A stretch of 64,000 bases of DNA from Cohaesibacter sp. ES.047 (GCF_900215505.1 NZ_LT907844.1:868001-932000); one strand, 5' to 3'; shown: positions 27,934-39,231, counted from the stretch's first letter. Translations and numbers: made by a program. Notes: generated from the sequence alone by a model not told the origin.

Positions 27934-28752
27934 TTAACTATGCACCGGGTTCACATTGAGGCGCGCAATGATTGGCGCGTGGTCGGAGGGTTTTTCCCAT
28001 CCGCGAGCGGTGCGATAGACCTCGATATGGTCGACCTTGTCGGCGATGGCATCTGTGGCCCAGATATGGTCCAGCCGCCGTCCCTTGTCCGCAGCGTCCC
28101 AGTTGGGCGAGCGATAGCTCCACCAGCTGAACAGGGGGTGATCGACAGGAATGTGGTTGCGCACCACGTCCTGCCAGGGACCGGCGGCCTGTACTTCATT
28201 GAGAAGCGCGCACTCGCGGGGCGTGTGGCTAACAACCTTGATGAGCTGCTTGTGGTTCCAGACGTCATTCTCATGCGGGGCGATGTTGAGATCGCCAACC
28301 AGAATGGAAGACCCCTTGGTTTCATCTCCGGTCAGCCAGGCTTTCATTTCATTGAGGAAATCAAGCTTGTGCTGGAATTTGTCGTTGACGGCCGGATCAG
28401 GAATGTCGCCGCCCGCAGGGACATAGAAATTGTGGATGCGCAAAGGGCCGGCGTCGGTTTCAACGGTCACCTCGAGGTGACGGGCATCGCCTTTTTCACA
28501 GAATTCCCGCATCTCGACATTGATCAGCGGCAGGCGCGAAAGGGTGGCCACGCCGTGGTAGCTCTTCTGTCCATTGATGGCTTGATGGACATATCCCATC
28601 TTCTTGAGTGCCGCACCGGGGAACTTGTCATTCATGACCTTGGTTTCCTGCAGGCAAAGAATGTCGGGCGCCCGATCCGCAAAAAACTGGTCGACATGAT
28701 GCATGCGGGGGCGGATGGAGTTGATGTTCCAGGTGGCAATGGTGATCGGCAC
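27934..28752 (-). CDS. xth: Exodeoxyribonuclease III
   Basis: A 272-residue endonuclease/exonuclease/phosphatase-fold enzyme that cuts at abasic sites and degrades 3' ends in base-excision repair. Visible catalytic motifs are IATWNINSIR (metal/active Asn), ILCLQETKV with the metal-binding Glu, GDLNIAPHENDV with the Asp-Asn pair, and WEKPSDHAPI with the terminal Asp-His. It lies 57 bp upstream of the RsmB-like gene on the same strand. Confidence 0.94.
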   Translation of the reverse strand: MPITIATWNINSIRPRMHHVDQFFADRAPDILCLQETKVMNDKFPGAALKKMGYVHQAINGQKSYHGVATLSRLPLINVEMREFCEKGDARHLEVTVETDAGPLRIHNFYVPAGGDIPDPAVNDKFQHKLDFLNEMKAWLTGDETKGSSILVGDLNIAPHENDVWNHKQLIKVVSHTPRECALLNEVQAAGPWQDVVRNHIPVDHPLFSWWSYRSPNWDAADKGRRLDHIWATDAIADKVDHIEVYRTARGWEKPSDHAPIIARLNVNPVHS

Positions 28753-28943
28753 GGAAATCTCTTTGGTGAGCGATGTGGAAGGAAAGGACGACGGGCTTTG
28801 TCGGGACTCAGCTTATCCTTCCTTACATCAGGCTGGAACCCGTTTCGAGACCTTTCCTGCAGGAAAATCTCTGCAAAGCGCGGCAATCATCAGTTTTCAG
28901 GGCGGTGGGGCGCAAAGAATACACCGAACAGGCTACCAGACAA

Positions 28944-28975
28944 GAAAGGCATCACGAGCGCTTCGTGATGCCTTG
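28944..28975 (-). terminator. Terminator of lolA
   Basis: AAGGCATCACGA pairs perfectly with TCGTGATGCCTT (12 bp) around a 5-base loop. On the minus strand it is followed by TTCTTG. It lies 40 bp past the lolA stop. Confidence 0.8.
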
Positions 28976-29014
28976 GCCATTTGGTCGGTCGGGGAACCGG
29001 TCAGTAAGGGCAGC

Positions 29015-29692
29015 CTAGTTCCTGCTGCCCGGCCCGACATCATATTTGATCTTGAACAGGGATTGTTTGATTGGGCGCCCGGATTCGACGTTGAAGACGG
29101 TAACCGTGGTCTCGTTGTTGTTGGCGTCAATGATCGTCCACTGACGGAGCAGGGATGTCTCGCGGTCGAAAATCAGCGTCAGGATGCCATCGCCAAAGAG
29201 ACTTTCCTGCTCGACAACGACGCTGATGATGTCATCGGCGACAACGGCCTGCTTGACGCGGCTGTCCGTGGAAAGGTTGAGATTGTCCGATAGAAGAACG
29301 CGCAAGGGAGTCTTGGACAGGGGATAGATATCCTGTGTCTTGAGTTTGCGGTCTTCGATGGACAGGGTCTTCCCATCCGAGATGATGTCGGTATAGGACG
29401 GCTTGGAATAGTAGAAGCGGATCTTGCCAGGCCGTTCGATGAAGAAATAGCCCTGCAGGGTATCGCCATTGGGGGCGGTCTGGATGAATTCGCCATTCAT
29501 CGTCTTGGTGGTGTTGAAGTCTTTCGAGATCTTGTCGAGCGCTTTTTTTTCGTCATTCGTCATGGCGTTTGCTGCGCTTGCGACAAGAAGGGCCAGTACA
29601 AGCAGAAGACTGCCAAGCATCAGTGGCAGGAAACGAGCCTGTTGCTCAGCGCGGGATTTGGCAAGAGCCTTCGAACGGCTTGGGGTTTGCAT
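29015..29692 (-). CDS. lolA: Outer-membrane lipoprotein carrier protein LolA
   Basis: A 225-residue periplasmic chaperone that carries lipoproteins from the inner-membrane LolCDE complex to the outer membrane. A long N-terminus with a hydrophobic core (LPLMLGSLLLVLALL) and cleavage site near ASAANA (about residue 43) is a signal peptide. The mature protein shows the LolA fold: FNTTKTMNGEFIQTAPNG, QGYFFIERPGKIRFYY, and SDGKTLSIED. The ATG at 29692 was preferred to an upstream TTG at 29734. It lies 144 bp downstream of ftsK on the same strand, a common Hyphomicrobiales order. Confidence 0.9.
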   Translation of the reverse strand: MQTPSRSKALAKSRAEQQARFLPLMLGSLLLVLALLVASAANAMTNDEKKALDKISKDFNTTKTMNGEFIQTAPNGDTLQGYFFIERPGKIRFYYSKPSYTDIISDGKTLSIEDRKLKTQDIYPLSKTPLRVLLSDNLNLSTDSRVKQAVVADDIISVVVEQESLFGDGILTLIFDRETSLLRQWTIIDANNNETTVTVFNVESGRPIKQSLFKIKYDVGPGSRN

Positions 29693-29835
29693 TATGCGGT
29701 TCCTCGTATTCTTCGAACTGGCGAGCACCGGCAAATGGCACCCGGATGCTCAACGCTTGACTGACCCTAGCGACCCAATACGGCAAAAAGGCGATGGGTC
29801 CATGACGTTTTTGTGTTGGCCTCGCGTACAGTTGC

Positions 29836-32718
29836 CTACATCGTTGCGCCTTCTTCTGGGACCAGAACCTCGCGCTTGCCGGCATGGTTGGCGGCGCTGA
29901 TGACCCCTTCATTTTCCATCTGCTCGATAAGGGTCGCGGCCCGGTTGTAGCCAATGGACAGTCGACGCTGGATGTAGCTGGTCGAGGCCTTGCGATCGCG
30001 GATGACGATGTCGACCGCCTTGTCATATAGGGTCTCGGCGTCGCTGCCGCCACCACCGCCACCGCTTGATGCACCGGCGACCGGATCATCATCGGTTTCC
30101 TCGGTCACCGCTTCGAGATAGTCAGGTGTGCCTTGCCGCTTGAGGTGATTGACGATCTCTTCGACTTCCTCATCAGAAATGAAGGCGCCGTGGACGCGCT
30201 GGATGCGCCCGCCACCAGCCATATAGAGCATGTCGCCCATACCGAGCAGCTGTTCTGCACCCATTTCGCCAAGGATCGTGCGGCTGTCGATCTTGGAGGT
30301 GACCTGGAAGGACATGCGGGTCGGGAAGTTTGCCTTGATCGTGCCGGTGATGACATCGACCGATGGGCGCTGGGTGGCCATGATGAGGTGGATGCCAGCG
30401 GCACGGGCCATCTGGGCAAGACGCTGGATCGCCCCTTCAATGTCCTTGCCGGCGACCATCATCAGGTCGGCCATCTCGTCGACGACGACCACGATGTAGG
30501 GCATCGGCTCGAGATGGAGCTCTTCCTGCTCGTAGATCGGATCGCCGGTTTCGGGATCAAAGCCGGTCTGGATCGTGCGGGTGACATGCTCGCCCTTGGC
30601 TAGAGAATCCCGCACGCGCTTGTTGAAACCGTCGATGTTGCGCACGCCCATCTTGGACATGTTCTTGTAGCGCTGTTCCATCTCCCGGACGGCCCATTTG
30701 AGGGCCACCACCGCCTTGGCCGGGTCGGTCACCACAGGGGTCAGCAAATGCGGGATGCCATCATAGATGGACAGCTCGAGCATTTTCGGGTCGATCATGA
30801 TCAGGCGGCACTCGTCCGGCTTGTGACGATAGAGCAGGGACATGATCGTGGTGTTGATGGACACGGACTTACCCGAACCAGTGGTCCCGGCCACGAGCAC
30901 GTGCGGCATGCGCGCAAGGTCGACCACCACCGGGTCGCCGGAAATGTTCTTGCCCAGACAAATCGGTAGCTTGGCCTTGGACTTGTCGAAGTCCTTGGAG
31001 GCCAGGATCTCGCGTAGGAAGACCGTCTCGCGGCGGGCGTTGGGCAGCTCGATACCGATGGCGTTGCGGCCCGGAACCACCGCCACACGGGCCGAGATGG
31101 CACTCATGGATCGGGCGATGTCGTCGGCAAGGCCGATGACGCGCGAGGATTTGATCCCCGGTGCCGGTTCAAGCTCATAAAGCGTTACCACAGGGCCGGG
31201 GCGCACCTTGATGATTTCGCCGCGGATACCGAAGTCGGACAGCACCCCTTCTAGCAGGCGGGCGTTGTGTTCGAGTTGATCGGGCGTCAGACCCGCATTC
31301 GGGCCGAGCGTTTCGGGCTGGGCGAGGAATTCGAGGGTCGGAAGCTGATAGGGATCTTTGCGGGTGAAGACATTGCCCTGACCGGAGCGCACCATGCGCT
31401 TGGAATTCTTGCCAGCGGCAACGGGTTTGGTCTCCGCGCCTTCATTGGTCATGGCGCGGTGCTGCGGATCCTGTGTGGCACGATCGATCTCGCGCGGGGC
31501 CATGCCGACAGCCTGACCGCGCGGTTGGCCTTTGGATTGGCCGTGCGCCAGCAATGGCGCATCCGCGTAATCGTCCTCGACCTCCCAGACCGGTGCTGTG
31601 TCATAGTCATCGCCTGCGTTCTGCGGATGGTGCGGTGCAAAGTCATCCGGCCCGGCGTAGCCAAGCTCGCTTGAGCTGGGGTTGTGCAGTCCTGTGCCCT
31701 GCTGATAGGAGGGCGCACTAGCAACGTCCAAGCGCGGTTCAAGGCGATTGGCCAATTCATCGAGGCCGTCGTCATCTTCGCCGAGCAGGCTGGTCAGAAG
31801 TCCCTTCTTGCGCGGTTTGGGCTGGATCGGTGGCGGCGCATGGTTGAGCGCCTCATCTGCAACTGCGGGCTTGCGGCGGCGCAGCTTGTTGGCTTTGCGC
31901 GACAGCAACCAGTGGCCAAGAGCGCCAAGCGGAATTGACAGGATTGAGGAGCGCCGGGTGTTTGGACCCTTGGTGCGATCAAGCGCCCCTTCGGGGTCGG
32001 CTCCGCTGTCGAAGTCCTGTTGGTCCTCATAATCCTCTTCGTCCCAATCCTCGTCTGCGGTCTCGGTGTCCGCATCATCGTGGATCTGCACCTCGGCGCG
32101 TTTGCGCTTCAGCATGAGGCTTGAAAGGCTGGCATTGGATGCATTGAGCAGCATCGCAAGGCCTGCGATTGCAGCCACGGCAGCAACACCAATGGCACCG
32201 AGGCCTTTCATGAATGTCGGATTGAAACGAGCCACAATGGACAGGAAACTGTCACCGATCATCCCACCCAGACTGAGCGGCAGGGGCCAGCTGTTGGGTG
32301 CGGGAACGGCAGCAAAGGCGATGGCGATCAGGCCGAGCCCACCAAACCATGCCATGGCCCGGTTTCTGGTGATACCAGTTGGCAGCAAGCGCACAAGACG
32401 CCACAGCCAGACCACGGGCGGAATGAGCAGGAAGGCGGTGGCAAGACCGAACCCCTGAATGAGCAGGTCGGACAGAATCGCTCCGGGACGGCCCAGAATG
32501 TTGCGCGGCGCGTGATCCACCGCATTGGACAGGCTGGGATCGCCGACGTGCCAGGTTACAAGGCTTGCTGCCACGGCAGCGCAAACCAACAGGCCAAACA
32601 GGCCCGTGGCCGCAAAGACATTGCGTCTGAGAGCCTGGCGCAAGGCGCTGTCCTTGGCCTGTCTTCTGCTGGCGTGCCGTGCGCGTGGCGCAGCACCATA
32701 GTCGTCATATGCGGTCAT
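29836..32718 (-). CDS. ftsK: DNA translocase FtsK
   Basis: A 960-residue septal DNA pump that resolves chromosome dimers and clears DNA from the closing septum. Four membrane helices lie in the first 200 residues. A linker of about 230 residues, rich in acidic and polar residues, follows. The motor domain has Walker [14 protein letters not shown] and Walker [15 protein letters not shown], and [12 protein letters not shown]. The C-terminal gamma winged helix ([20 protein letters not shown], then [11 protein letters not shown]) recognises KOPS and contacts XerD. A Gly/Ser stretch separates motor and gamma. Confidence 0.98.
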   Translation of the reverse strand: MTAYDDYGAAPRARHASRRQAKDSALRQALRRNVFAATGLFGLLVCAAVAASLVTWHVGDPSLSNAVDHAPRNILGRPGAILSDLLIQGFGLATAFLLIPPVVWLWRLVRLLPTGITRNRAMAWFGGLGLIAIAFAAVPAPNSWPLPLSLGGMIGDSFLSIVARFNPTFMKGLGAIGVAAVAAIAGLAMLLNASNASLSSLMLKRKRAEVQIHDDADTETADEDWDEEDYEDQQDFDSGADPEGALDRTKGPNTRRSSILSIPLGALGHWLLSRKANKLRRRKPAVADEALNHAPPPIQPKPRKKGLLTSLLGEDDDGLDELANRLEPRLDVASAPSYQQGTGLHNPSSSELGYAGPDDFAPHHPQNAGDDYDTAPVWEVEDDYADAPLLAHGQSKGQPRGQAVGMAPREIDRATQDPQHRAMTNEGAETKPVAAGKNSKRMVRSGQGNVFTRKDPYQLPTLEFLAQPETLGPNAGLTPDQLEHNARLLEGVLSDFGIRGEIIKVRPGPVVTLYELEPAPGIKSSRVIGLADDIARSMSAISARVAVVPGRNAIGIELPNARRETVFLREILASKDFDKSKAKLPICLGKNISGDPVVVDLARMPHVLVAGTTGSGKSVSINTTIMSLLYRHKPDECRLIMIDPKMLELSIYDGIPHLLTPVVTDPAKAVVALKWAVREMEQRYKNMSKMGVRNIDGFNKRVRDSLAKGEHVTRTIQTGFDPETGDPIYEQEELHLEPMPYIVVVVDEMADLMMVAGKDIEGAIQRLAQMARAAGIHLIMATQRPSVDVITGTIKANFPTRMSFQVTSKIDSRTILGEMGAEQLLGMGDMLYMAGGGRIQRVHGAFISDEEVEEIVNHLKRQGTPDYLEAVTEETDDDPVAGASSGGGGGGSDAETLYDKAVDIVIRDRKASTSYIQRRLSIGYNRAATLIEQMENEGVISAANHAGKREVLVPEEGATM

Positions 32719-32830
32719 GTGTGCTTCAGTTCCAATTTAACCTGTTGTCGCAACGTGTCTTTTCACCCTGTTCCTAACGTCTCGTCGCGCTTTTCTCTCG
32801 GTCTTGCCTGTGCTTTGCACCTGACTGATC

Positions 32831-34069
32831 TCAACCGATCAGGCAGGCTCGGAGGCGTGTCATCGCGTCCTTGGTCTCTTCGAGCGTACCAACCAGTGCG
32901 ATGCGCAGGAAACCATCGCCCGGGTTGGTTTCGCTGATATCCGGGCGGGCCAGATAAGAGCCGGGAATCACCCGTACACCAACCTCGCGCCAGAGCTTCT
33001 CCGTCACGCTGACATCATCGCCGAAGGCGCTCACGTCGAGCCAGAGGAAGAATCCGGCCAGCGGAATGTCATGGGGCAGATCCTTGCCCAAAATGCGGTC
33101 GACACAATCGAATTTCTCGTTGTAGAGGCGCCGGTTCTCGATGACATGCTCTTCGTCGCGGTAAGCGGCGGCTCCGGCGGCCTGCAACGGCATGGATACC
33201 TGTGGAGCAACGAGATTGCGATATTTCGTCCATTCGGTGAGGAAGGCTGGATCACCGGCAGCAAAACCGCAGCGCAGTCCGGGCAGATTGGAGCGCTTGG
33301 ACAGGGAATGGAAGGTGACGACGTGGCTGAAATCGCCTTCGCAGGCCTCTAAAATCCCCGCCGGAGGCGTTTCGCGATAAAGCTCGGAATAGCATTCGTC
33401 GGCAAGGATGAGGAAATCATGCTTGCGCGCAAGGGCGATGAGTTTCTTCCATGTTGCAATGTCGGCCGCGTTGCCTTGCGGATTGGCCGGTGAGGCATAG
33501 AAGAAGGCAACTGTGCGGTCGAGCAGTTTGGTGTCCTCGGCCAGAGCATCAAGGTCGGGCAGGAACCCGGTCTCGGGGGTGCCGTTGAGGAACACCGGTT
33601 CCGCCTCGATCGCACGGGCTGCACCGATATAGGTGTGATAGAAGGGGTTGGGCAGCAGAACCGCCGGATTGACGAGCCGCTTGCCGAAATGGAACCGGGC
33701 CCAGTCGCGGGCGCCGATCACTGCATGAAACAGGCCTTCACGGGTGCCATTGAGCGGGAGGATGTTTTTCTCGCCAAGGGGCAGACCGCCAAGGTCATAG
33801 CGCCCGTTGAGCCAGTCTTCTACTGCCTTGCGGAAGTCATCGGTGCCGCGCATCGGCGGGTAACGCCCGAAATCGGCCTTGTTGTCGATGATCACGTCGG
33901 GAATGAAAGCGGGATAGGCGTGGCCGGGCTCGCCGATCGTCATGTTGATCGGAGCCGTACGGTCGTGGTTTGCCGGTACGATATCGCACAGAAGATCTGC
34001 CAATTTCTGGAAGGGGGATCGTTCGTCTTGCATGCGCGCAATGAGCCTTTCCGAGCGTATGAATCGCAT
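32831..34069 (-). CDS. Pyridoxal-phosphate aminotransferase class I/II, DapC-like
   Basis: A fold-type I aminotransferase of about 412 residues. Visible elements are NMTIGEPGH, the PLP-binding NGTREGLFHAV region, ASPANPQGN, ILADECYSELYRE, and SLSKRSNLPGLRCGF with the Schiff-base lysine. The organisation resembles putative succinyldiaminopimelate aminotransferases (DapC) of Hyphomicrobiales, which would place it in lysine synthesis downstream of asd; the specificity is inferred. The start is uncertain: 34069 (MRFIRSERLIARM) keeps the conserved RLIARM segment, while 34033 or 34087 are possible. Confidence 0.82.
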   Translation of the reverse strand: MRFIRSERLIARMQDERSPFQKLADLLCDIVPANHDRTAPINMTIGEPGHAYPAFIPDVIIDNKADFGRYPPMRGTDDFRKAVEDWLNGRYDLGGLPLGEKNILPLNGTREGLFHAVIGARDWARFHFGKRLVNPAVLLPNPFYHTYIGAARAIEAEPVFLNGTPETGFLPDLDALAEDTKLLDRTVAFFYASPANPQGNAADIATWKKLIALARKHDFLILADECYSELYRETPPAGILEACEGDFSHVVTFHSLSKRSNLPGLRCGFAAGDPAFLTEWTKYRNLVAPQVSMPLQAAGAAAYRDEEHVIENRRLYNEKFDCVDRILGKDLPHDIPLAGFFLWLDVSAFGDDVSVTEKLWREVGVRVIPGSYLARPDISETNPGDGFLRIALVGTLEETKDAMTRLRACLIG

Positions 34070-34398
34070 CGATAAATCAGCTCGCATTTTACCGGTGTGT
34101 TGGTTAAGGCAGTTTTAACTTTTGCTGCCGCTTTGGCGCTGATGTGTCGATGGATTGGATTGGGAATGTATGGGTTGCCTGTTCCGGCGCGCCGGACGGG
34201 AACCGGCTTTGAAGCGTCGAAGTGTTGATCAGGATGCGCCGGCACCGGTCATCAGGCAAGGGTTTGGCGGGCGATTATTTGTCCGATCTGCATGATCGAG
34301 TGTCATGGCAGGAAAACAACAATCCCCCGGAGACCGATGTGTTCTCCGGGGGATAGCTTTTTTGGTGTCTTCGGTCTTTTGCCCGGTCTTTTGCTCAG
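34070..34398. other. Region between the glutamate dehydrogenase gene and the aminotransferase gene
   Basis: This 329-bp region has a strong terminator at 34314-34354 for the glutamate dehydrogenase gene and a likely promoter for the aminotransferase gene in the remaining part. I see no additional ORF. Confidence 0.5.
34314..34354 (-). terminator. Terminator of the NAD-glutamate dehydrogenase gene
   Basis: ATCCCCCGGAGA pairs with TCTCCGGGGGAT around an 8- to 9-base loop. The minus-strand side is followed by TTGTTGTTTT. It lies 45 bp beyond the stop. Confidence 0.88.
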
Positions 34399-37300
34399 TC
34401 AGACGTCGCGGGCAAGGTCCGAGAGCAGGCCGGCCGCAACGGCCAGCTTGGAGACCGACAGGGAATCACTGGAGGTGATGGTGTCGACCGACTTGAGGGT
34501 CCTGTCGACGGCAGCGCCTTCCTGTTCGAGCCAACTCTCAAGGCCGTTGTCCTTGTCGGTGGCAAGAGCGAGAACGCTGACGGTCATCTGGCTGTGCGCC
34601 GCCGAGAGCGAATCGCGCACCCGGTCGAGTGCCAGCCCTTCATAATAATCCATCACATCAAGACTTTCTGCGAGTGCATCAATGCGACCGATCTTGAAGT
34701 GCCCGGCAACGGCGAAATAGGTTTCCGCTGCCTGCTCGTGGCTCTTGCCGGCCTGATCGGCAACCTGAACAATGTCAGGAATGCGAGCGATCAGCGGCAG
34801 ATGGGCAATGCGGGCCGCCAGTTTTTCCGGCACATTGTGCTCGACATAGCGATCGGTTTCTTCCTTCAGCCGCTGCGACAGATAGGGCGGCAGGAATTTG
34901 TCGATTTTGGTCGATAGCTCGGTGATGCCCTTGCGATAGAGGGCTACGGTGTCATTGATGCTGTTCGAGGAGGGCACGTTGCGCATGAACCAGAGAATCT
35001 CGGTCAGTGCCAGTTGCTGGACTTCCTGATAGAGTTCCAGCTGAACCTCGCCATTGACCTCATTGTCGAGGCCATCGATGGCATCATGAAGACCGCGCAT
35101 GTCGAAGGACTCACGCACAGCGACATAGGCGCGGGCGATATCCGCCGAGGTGGCACCGGTCTTGTCCGCGATGCGCGGGACGAGCGTGGCGCCGCCGCGG
35201 TTGATCATCGAGTTGGTGACGGCTGTCGAAATGATTTCCCGGCGCAGTCGATGGCTCGCGATCTCGTCGGCATAGGGCGCCTGCATCTTGTCGGGGAAGT
35301 AGCGCACCAGTTCCTGTTCGAGATAGGGATCATCGGGCAGGCTGCTTTCGAGCAGGCTGTCATAGAGTGTGTTCTTGGCATAGGCCAGAAGCACGCCGAT
35401 CTCAGCACGGGTGAAGGTCTGATCCTTCTTGCGCATTTCGGTGAGCGCTTCCTTGTCGGGCAGGAACTCGACATTGCGATCCAGCTCGCCTGCATCCTCC
35501 AGCCGTTCCATCAGGCGGATCTGATAGCCGAAGTCTTCCATCGCCCGGCGTTCGGTGAGCGAGATGGACAGGGTCTGCAGGTAGTTGTTGCGCAGAACAA
35601 GGTTGGCGACATTGTCCGTCATTGATGCCAAGAGCTTGTTGCGGGCCTTGATGTCCAAACGCTGTTCGCGCACCGCAGTGCCCAGAGCGATCTTTATGTT
35701 GACTTCCATGTCCGAACTGTTGACGCCGGCGGAATTGTCGATGGCATCGGAGTTGCTGCGGCCACCCAGATGGTTGAACTCGATGCGAGCGCGCTGGGTC
35801 ACCCCAAGGTTAGCGCCTTCGCCCAACACCTTGACGCGCAGGTCTTTGGGCGTGACGCGAATGGCGTCGTTGGCGCGATCATCGGCATCCGCATCGGATT
35901 CGCTCGAGGCGCGGATATAGGTGCCGATGCCGCCGAACCAGAGCAGATCGGCTGGTGCCATGAGGATGGCCTTCATCAGCTCTTGCGGCGTCACGCTCGC
36001 CTTCTTCATGCCAAGGACAGTCTGGATTTCCTTACTCAGCTTGATGGATTTTTCCTTGCGCGAGAAGATGCCGCCGCCTTTCGAGATCAGCTTTTCGTCA
36101 TAGTCGCGCCAGGAGGAGCGGCCCAGATCGAACACGCGTTTGCGTTCTTCCCAGCTGGTTTCTGGGTCCGGATCGGGATCGATAAAGATATCGCGATGGT
36201 CAAAGGCAGCGATGAGCCTTGTTTCTTTGGACAGCAGCATGCCGTTGCCAAAGACATCGCCGGACATATCGCCGACACCCACCACGGTGAAGGGCTCGGT
36301 CTGGATGTCACGATCCATTTCGCGGAAGTGGCGCTTGACCGCCTCCCATGCGCCGCGCGCGGTGATGCCCATCTTCTTGTGGTCATACCCGGCCGAGCCA
36401 CCCGAGGCGAAAGCATCGCCAAGCCAGTATTCGCGGTCCTCGGAGATCGAGTTGGCGATATCGGAAAAGGTTGCCGTGCCCTTGTCGGCTGCGACCACCA
36501 GGTAGGGATCATCCTCGTCGTGGCGGATGACATCAAGTGGCGGCAGGGTTTCCTGACCATCGAGATTGTCGGTGACGTCGAGCAGAGACGAAATGAACAG
36601 CTTGTAGCAGGTGATGCCTTCGGCCATGAAGGCTTCCCGGCCGCCCTCGGTGGGCAGGTGCTTGGGCACGAAGCCGCCCTTGGATCCGACGGGCACGATC
36701 ACCGCGTTTTTGACCTGCTGGGCCTTGACCAGACCAAGCACCTCGGTGCGGAAGTCCTGCGGCCGGTCCGACCACCTCAGGCCACCACGAGCGACCATGC
36801 CAAAGCGCAGGTGAAGGCCTTCGACCCGCGGGCTATAGACGAAGATCTCACGGAACGGCTTGGGTTCAGGCATGTCATCAATGGCGCGCGGGTCGAGCTT
36901 GACGGACAAGCCCGGTTTGAAGTCGCCATTCTCCATGCGCTGGTAGAAATTGGTGCGCAAGGATGCCCTGATGACAGTCAGGAATTTGCGCAGGATGCGG
37001 TCATCGTCAAGGTTGGCCACCTGCTCCAATGCGGTCAGGATGCCATTTTCAAGACGTGTGCATTCCGCCTCGCGCTTCTTGTGATCGGGATCGAAGCGGG
37101 CATGGAAGAGGTCAACCAGAATAGCCGCGAGATCGGGATAGCTGTTGAGGGTATCCCACATGTAGTCCTGATCATAGGGGATGCGGATCTGGCGCAGATA
37201 GCGAGAGATGGTGCGCAGGATCGTGATGTCGCGCCACGGCAGGCCCGCCGCGATGGTCAGCCGGTTGTAGCCATCATTCTCGGCGTTGCCATTCCAGACT

Positions 37301-39231
37301 GCAAGGAAACAGTCATGCAGCTTGTCTGCCAGAGCTTTGATGTCGATCGGCTCGCCAGTGGCGCGCTCGATGTCCATGTCGTGCATCCAGTAGGTGCTCT
37401 CGCCATCGAGCGGTGTGACGTCGTAGGAGCGTTCGTCGATCACCCGGAAACCCATATTCTCAAGGATCGGCACGCGCTCGGACAGCGGAATCGGCGTATC
37501 CTTATGGAAAATCTTCAGGGTGATCCGATGCTTTTCGTTCTGATCTTCCTTGCGGTAGAACTGGATCGCTGTGGAGGTTGAACCGGTCATCCCTTCCATG
37601 ATCGAAATATCATGCAGGGCGATTTCCGGCTCGAACGTATCGCGGTAAGCATAGGAGAAGGCTTCACAATAGCGATTGATCAGCGTCGATGCCTTGCTCA
37701 GCTTATGGGTGTCGCGCACCGCCTGCATCAGACCGTCGGCCCATGTGCGAACAATGGTATTGACGGCATTTTCAAGCTCGGTGCGAGATGGGTTCGGTGT
37801 TTTGCCTTCCGAGCGGCCGATGATGAAATGGACGCGGGCCAGAGGTCCGTCCGGGAAATCCGGATAGACCGCCGACAGGCGGCCATCATAGACCTTGTGC
37901 AGATAGTCGCCGATGCGCACGCGGATGGACGTGTTGTAGCGGTCGCGCGGCACATAGACGAGGATCGAGACGAAGCGGTCGAACTTGTCGACGCGCGAAA
38001 GGATGCGCACGCGTGGTCTTTGGTGCAGGCGCAGGATTTCCTGACTGTTGGTCAGGAGTGTTTCCATATCAACCTGAAACAGTTCGTCGCGGGGATAGCC
38101 CTCAAGCACGTTCAGCAGAGCCTTGCCCGAATGGCCGGACGGGTCGACGGCGGCGGCCTCAAGGGTGTTTTTCACCTTGCGGCGCAGGAAGGGGATGTTG
38201 GTTGCCGAACGGTTGTAGGCTGTGGAGGTGAACAGGCCCACGATGCGCAACTCACCGGTCAACTCACCATGATCGCCGTAAAGCTTGATGCCGATATAGT
38301 CCATGTAGGTGCGGCGGTGAACGTTGGTCTTGACGTTGGCCTTGGTGATGATCAACGGTTCCGGACGCATCAGGAATTCCTTGATCTCCGGTGTCATGGT
38401 GACCATCTGGTCGCCGCGGCGCAAGACGCGGACGTCGGGGTCGCGCAGGAGGCCCAGGCCGGGGCGCTGACTGCGTGTGAGTTCGCCTTCCTCGGTGGAG
38501 CCGTCAAAGGCATATTCGCGCATGCCAAGCAGCGTGAAGTTGTTGTTCACCAGCCAGCGTAGAAATTCCACCGTCTCGTCGATCTCGTCCTGCTGCAGGG
38601 GCGGCGGAGTGATCTTGTAGATGGCGATGGTTTCCTCAAGGCGGAGCAACATCGATTTCCAGTCGTCGACGACCGAATCGACATCATCCAGCAGCTTGTC
38701 GATGTTGCCGAGCAGTTCGGCGCGGCTTTCCTCGCTCGACAGACGCGAGACGTGGACATGGATAAGGCTTTCGCGGCGGATTTTCGGATTGGTCTGGACG
38801 TCTAGCCGGTCAAAGAGGCCGACCAGCTCGCCTTTTTCCGAGCGTTCAAGATTAAGAACCGGATGCAGCACGAGATGAATTTCAAGGCCAGCATTCTGCA
38901 ACTCGCCCATGATCGAGTCGACAAGGAAGGGCTTGTTGATATTGTGCAGCTCGATAACCGTGATCTGGTTGAGCAGGGCATTCTTGTCTTTGGCGAAAGT
39001 TGGATCGGTCAACTCGACACGATGCTTGCCGTCGAAACTGGCCGCAAAACGCTCGAAGGAATGGTGTGTGATCGCTGCGATTTCGGTTGCCGAATAACGC
39101 GACAGATCTTCCTTGTCGCCCATGGCAAAAAACCGCTCGAGAAACTCCGCTTCCAGTTCGCTGTTCTTGGCGGCAAGGGCCTTTGCCTCTGCCATCCGTT
39201 TTTCGTGTCCGGTGTCCTTTTCCGCTGCCAT
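34399..39231 (-). CDS. gdhB: NAD-specific glutamate dehydrogenase, large (180-kDa) type
   Basis: A 1,610-residue enzyme interconverting glutamate with 2-oxoglutarate and ammonia, mainly catabolic in alphaproteobacteria. The long N-terminal regulatory part holds ACT-like segments (FERFAASFDGKHR, VELHNINKPFLVDSIMGEL). The catalytic part has PRVEGLHLRFGMVARGGLRWSD, VKNAVIVPVGSKGGFVPK with the catalytic lysine, VVGVGDMSGDVFGNGMLLS and a Rossmann-type region. It falls in the family length of 1,580-1,630 residues. It stands alone on the minus strand, with its own terminator. Confidence 0.96.
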   Translation of the reverse strand: MAAEKDTGHEKRMAEAKALAAKNSELEAEFLERFFAMGDKEDLSRYSATEIAAITHHSFERFAASFDGKHRVELTDPTFAKDKNALLNQITVIELHNINKPFLVDSIMGELQNAGLEIHLVLHPVLNLERSEKGELVGLFDRLDVQTNPKIRRESLIHVHVSRLSSEESRAELLGNIDKLLDDVDSVVDDWKSMLLRLEETIAIYKITPPPLQQDEIDETVEFLRWLVNNNFTLLGMREYAFDGSTEEGELTRSQRPGLGLLRDPDVRVLRRGDQMVTMTPEIKEFLMRPEPLIITKANVKTNVHRRTYMDYIGIKLYGDHGELTGELRIVGLFTSTAYNRSATNIPFLRRKVKNTLEAAAVDPSGHSGKALLNVLEGYPRDELFQVDMETLLTNSQEILRLHQRPRVRILSRVDKFDRFVSILVYVPRDRYNTSIRVRIGDYLHKVYDGRLSAVYPDFPDGPLARVHFIIGRSEGKTPNPSRTELENAVNTIVRTWADGLMQAVRDTHKLSKASTLINRYCEAFSYAYRDTFEPEIALHDISIMEGMTGSTSTAIQFYRKEDQNEKHRITLKIFHKDTPIPLSERVPILENMGFRVIDERSYDVTPLDGESTYWMHDMDIERATGEPIDIKALADKLHDCFLAVWNGNAENDGYNRLTIAAGLPWRDITILRTISRYLRQIRIPYDQDYMWDTLNSYPDLAAILVDLFHARFDPDHKKREAECTRLENGILTALEQVANLDDDRILRKFLTVIRASLRTNFYQRMENGDFKPGLSVKLDPRAIDDMPEPKPFREIFVYSPRVEGLHLRFGMVARGGLRWSDRPQDFRTEVLGLVKAQQVKNAVIVPVGSKGGFVPKHLPTEGGREAFMAEGITCYKLFISSLLDVTDNLDGQETLPPLDVIRHDEDDPYLVVAADKGTATFSDIANSISEDREYWLGDAFASGGSAGYDHKKMGITARGAWEAVKRHFREMDRDIQTEPFTVVGVGDMSGDVFGNGMLLSKETRLIAAFDHRDIFIDPDPDPETSWEERKRVFDLGRSSWRDYDEKLISKGGGIFSRKEKSIKLSKEIQTVLGMKKASVTPQELMKAILMAPADLLWFGGIGTYIRASSESDADADDRANDAIRVTPKDLRVKVLGEGANLGVTQRARIEFNHLGGRSNSDAIDNSAGVNSSDMEVNIKIALGTAVREQRLDIKARNKLLASMTDNVANLVLRNNYLQTLSISLTERRAMEDFGYQIRLMERLEDAGELDRNVEFLPDKEALTEMRKKDQTFTRAEIGVLLAYAKNTLYDSLLESSLPDDPYLEQELVRYFPDKMQAPYADEIASHRLRREIISTAVTNSMINRGGATLVPRIADKTGATSADIARAYVAVRESFDMRGLHDAIDGLDNEVNGEVQLELYQEVQQLALTEILWFMRNVPSSNSINDTVALYRKGITELSTKIDKFLPPYLSQRLKEETDRYVEHNVPEKLAARIAHLPLIARIPDIVQVADQAGKSHEQAAETYFAVAGHFKIGRIDALAESLDVMDYYEGLALDRVRDSLSAAHSQMTVSVLALATDKDNGLESWLEQEGAAVDRTLKSVDTITSSDSLSVSKLAVAAGLLSDLARDV

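Noticed and set aside
35770-37581. A 603-codon plus-strand frame
   Set aside because: Antisense to the NAD-glutamate dehydrogenase gene; composition is that of a mirror frame.
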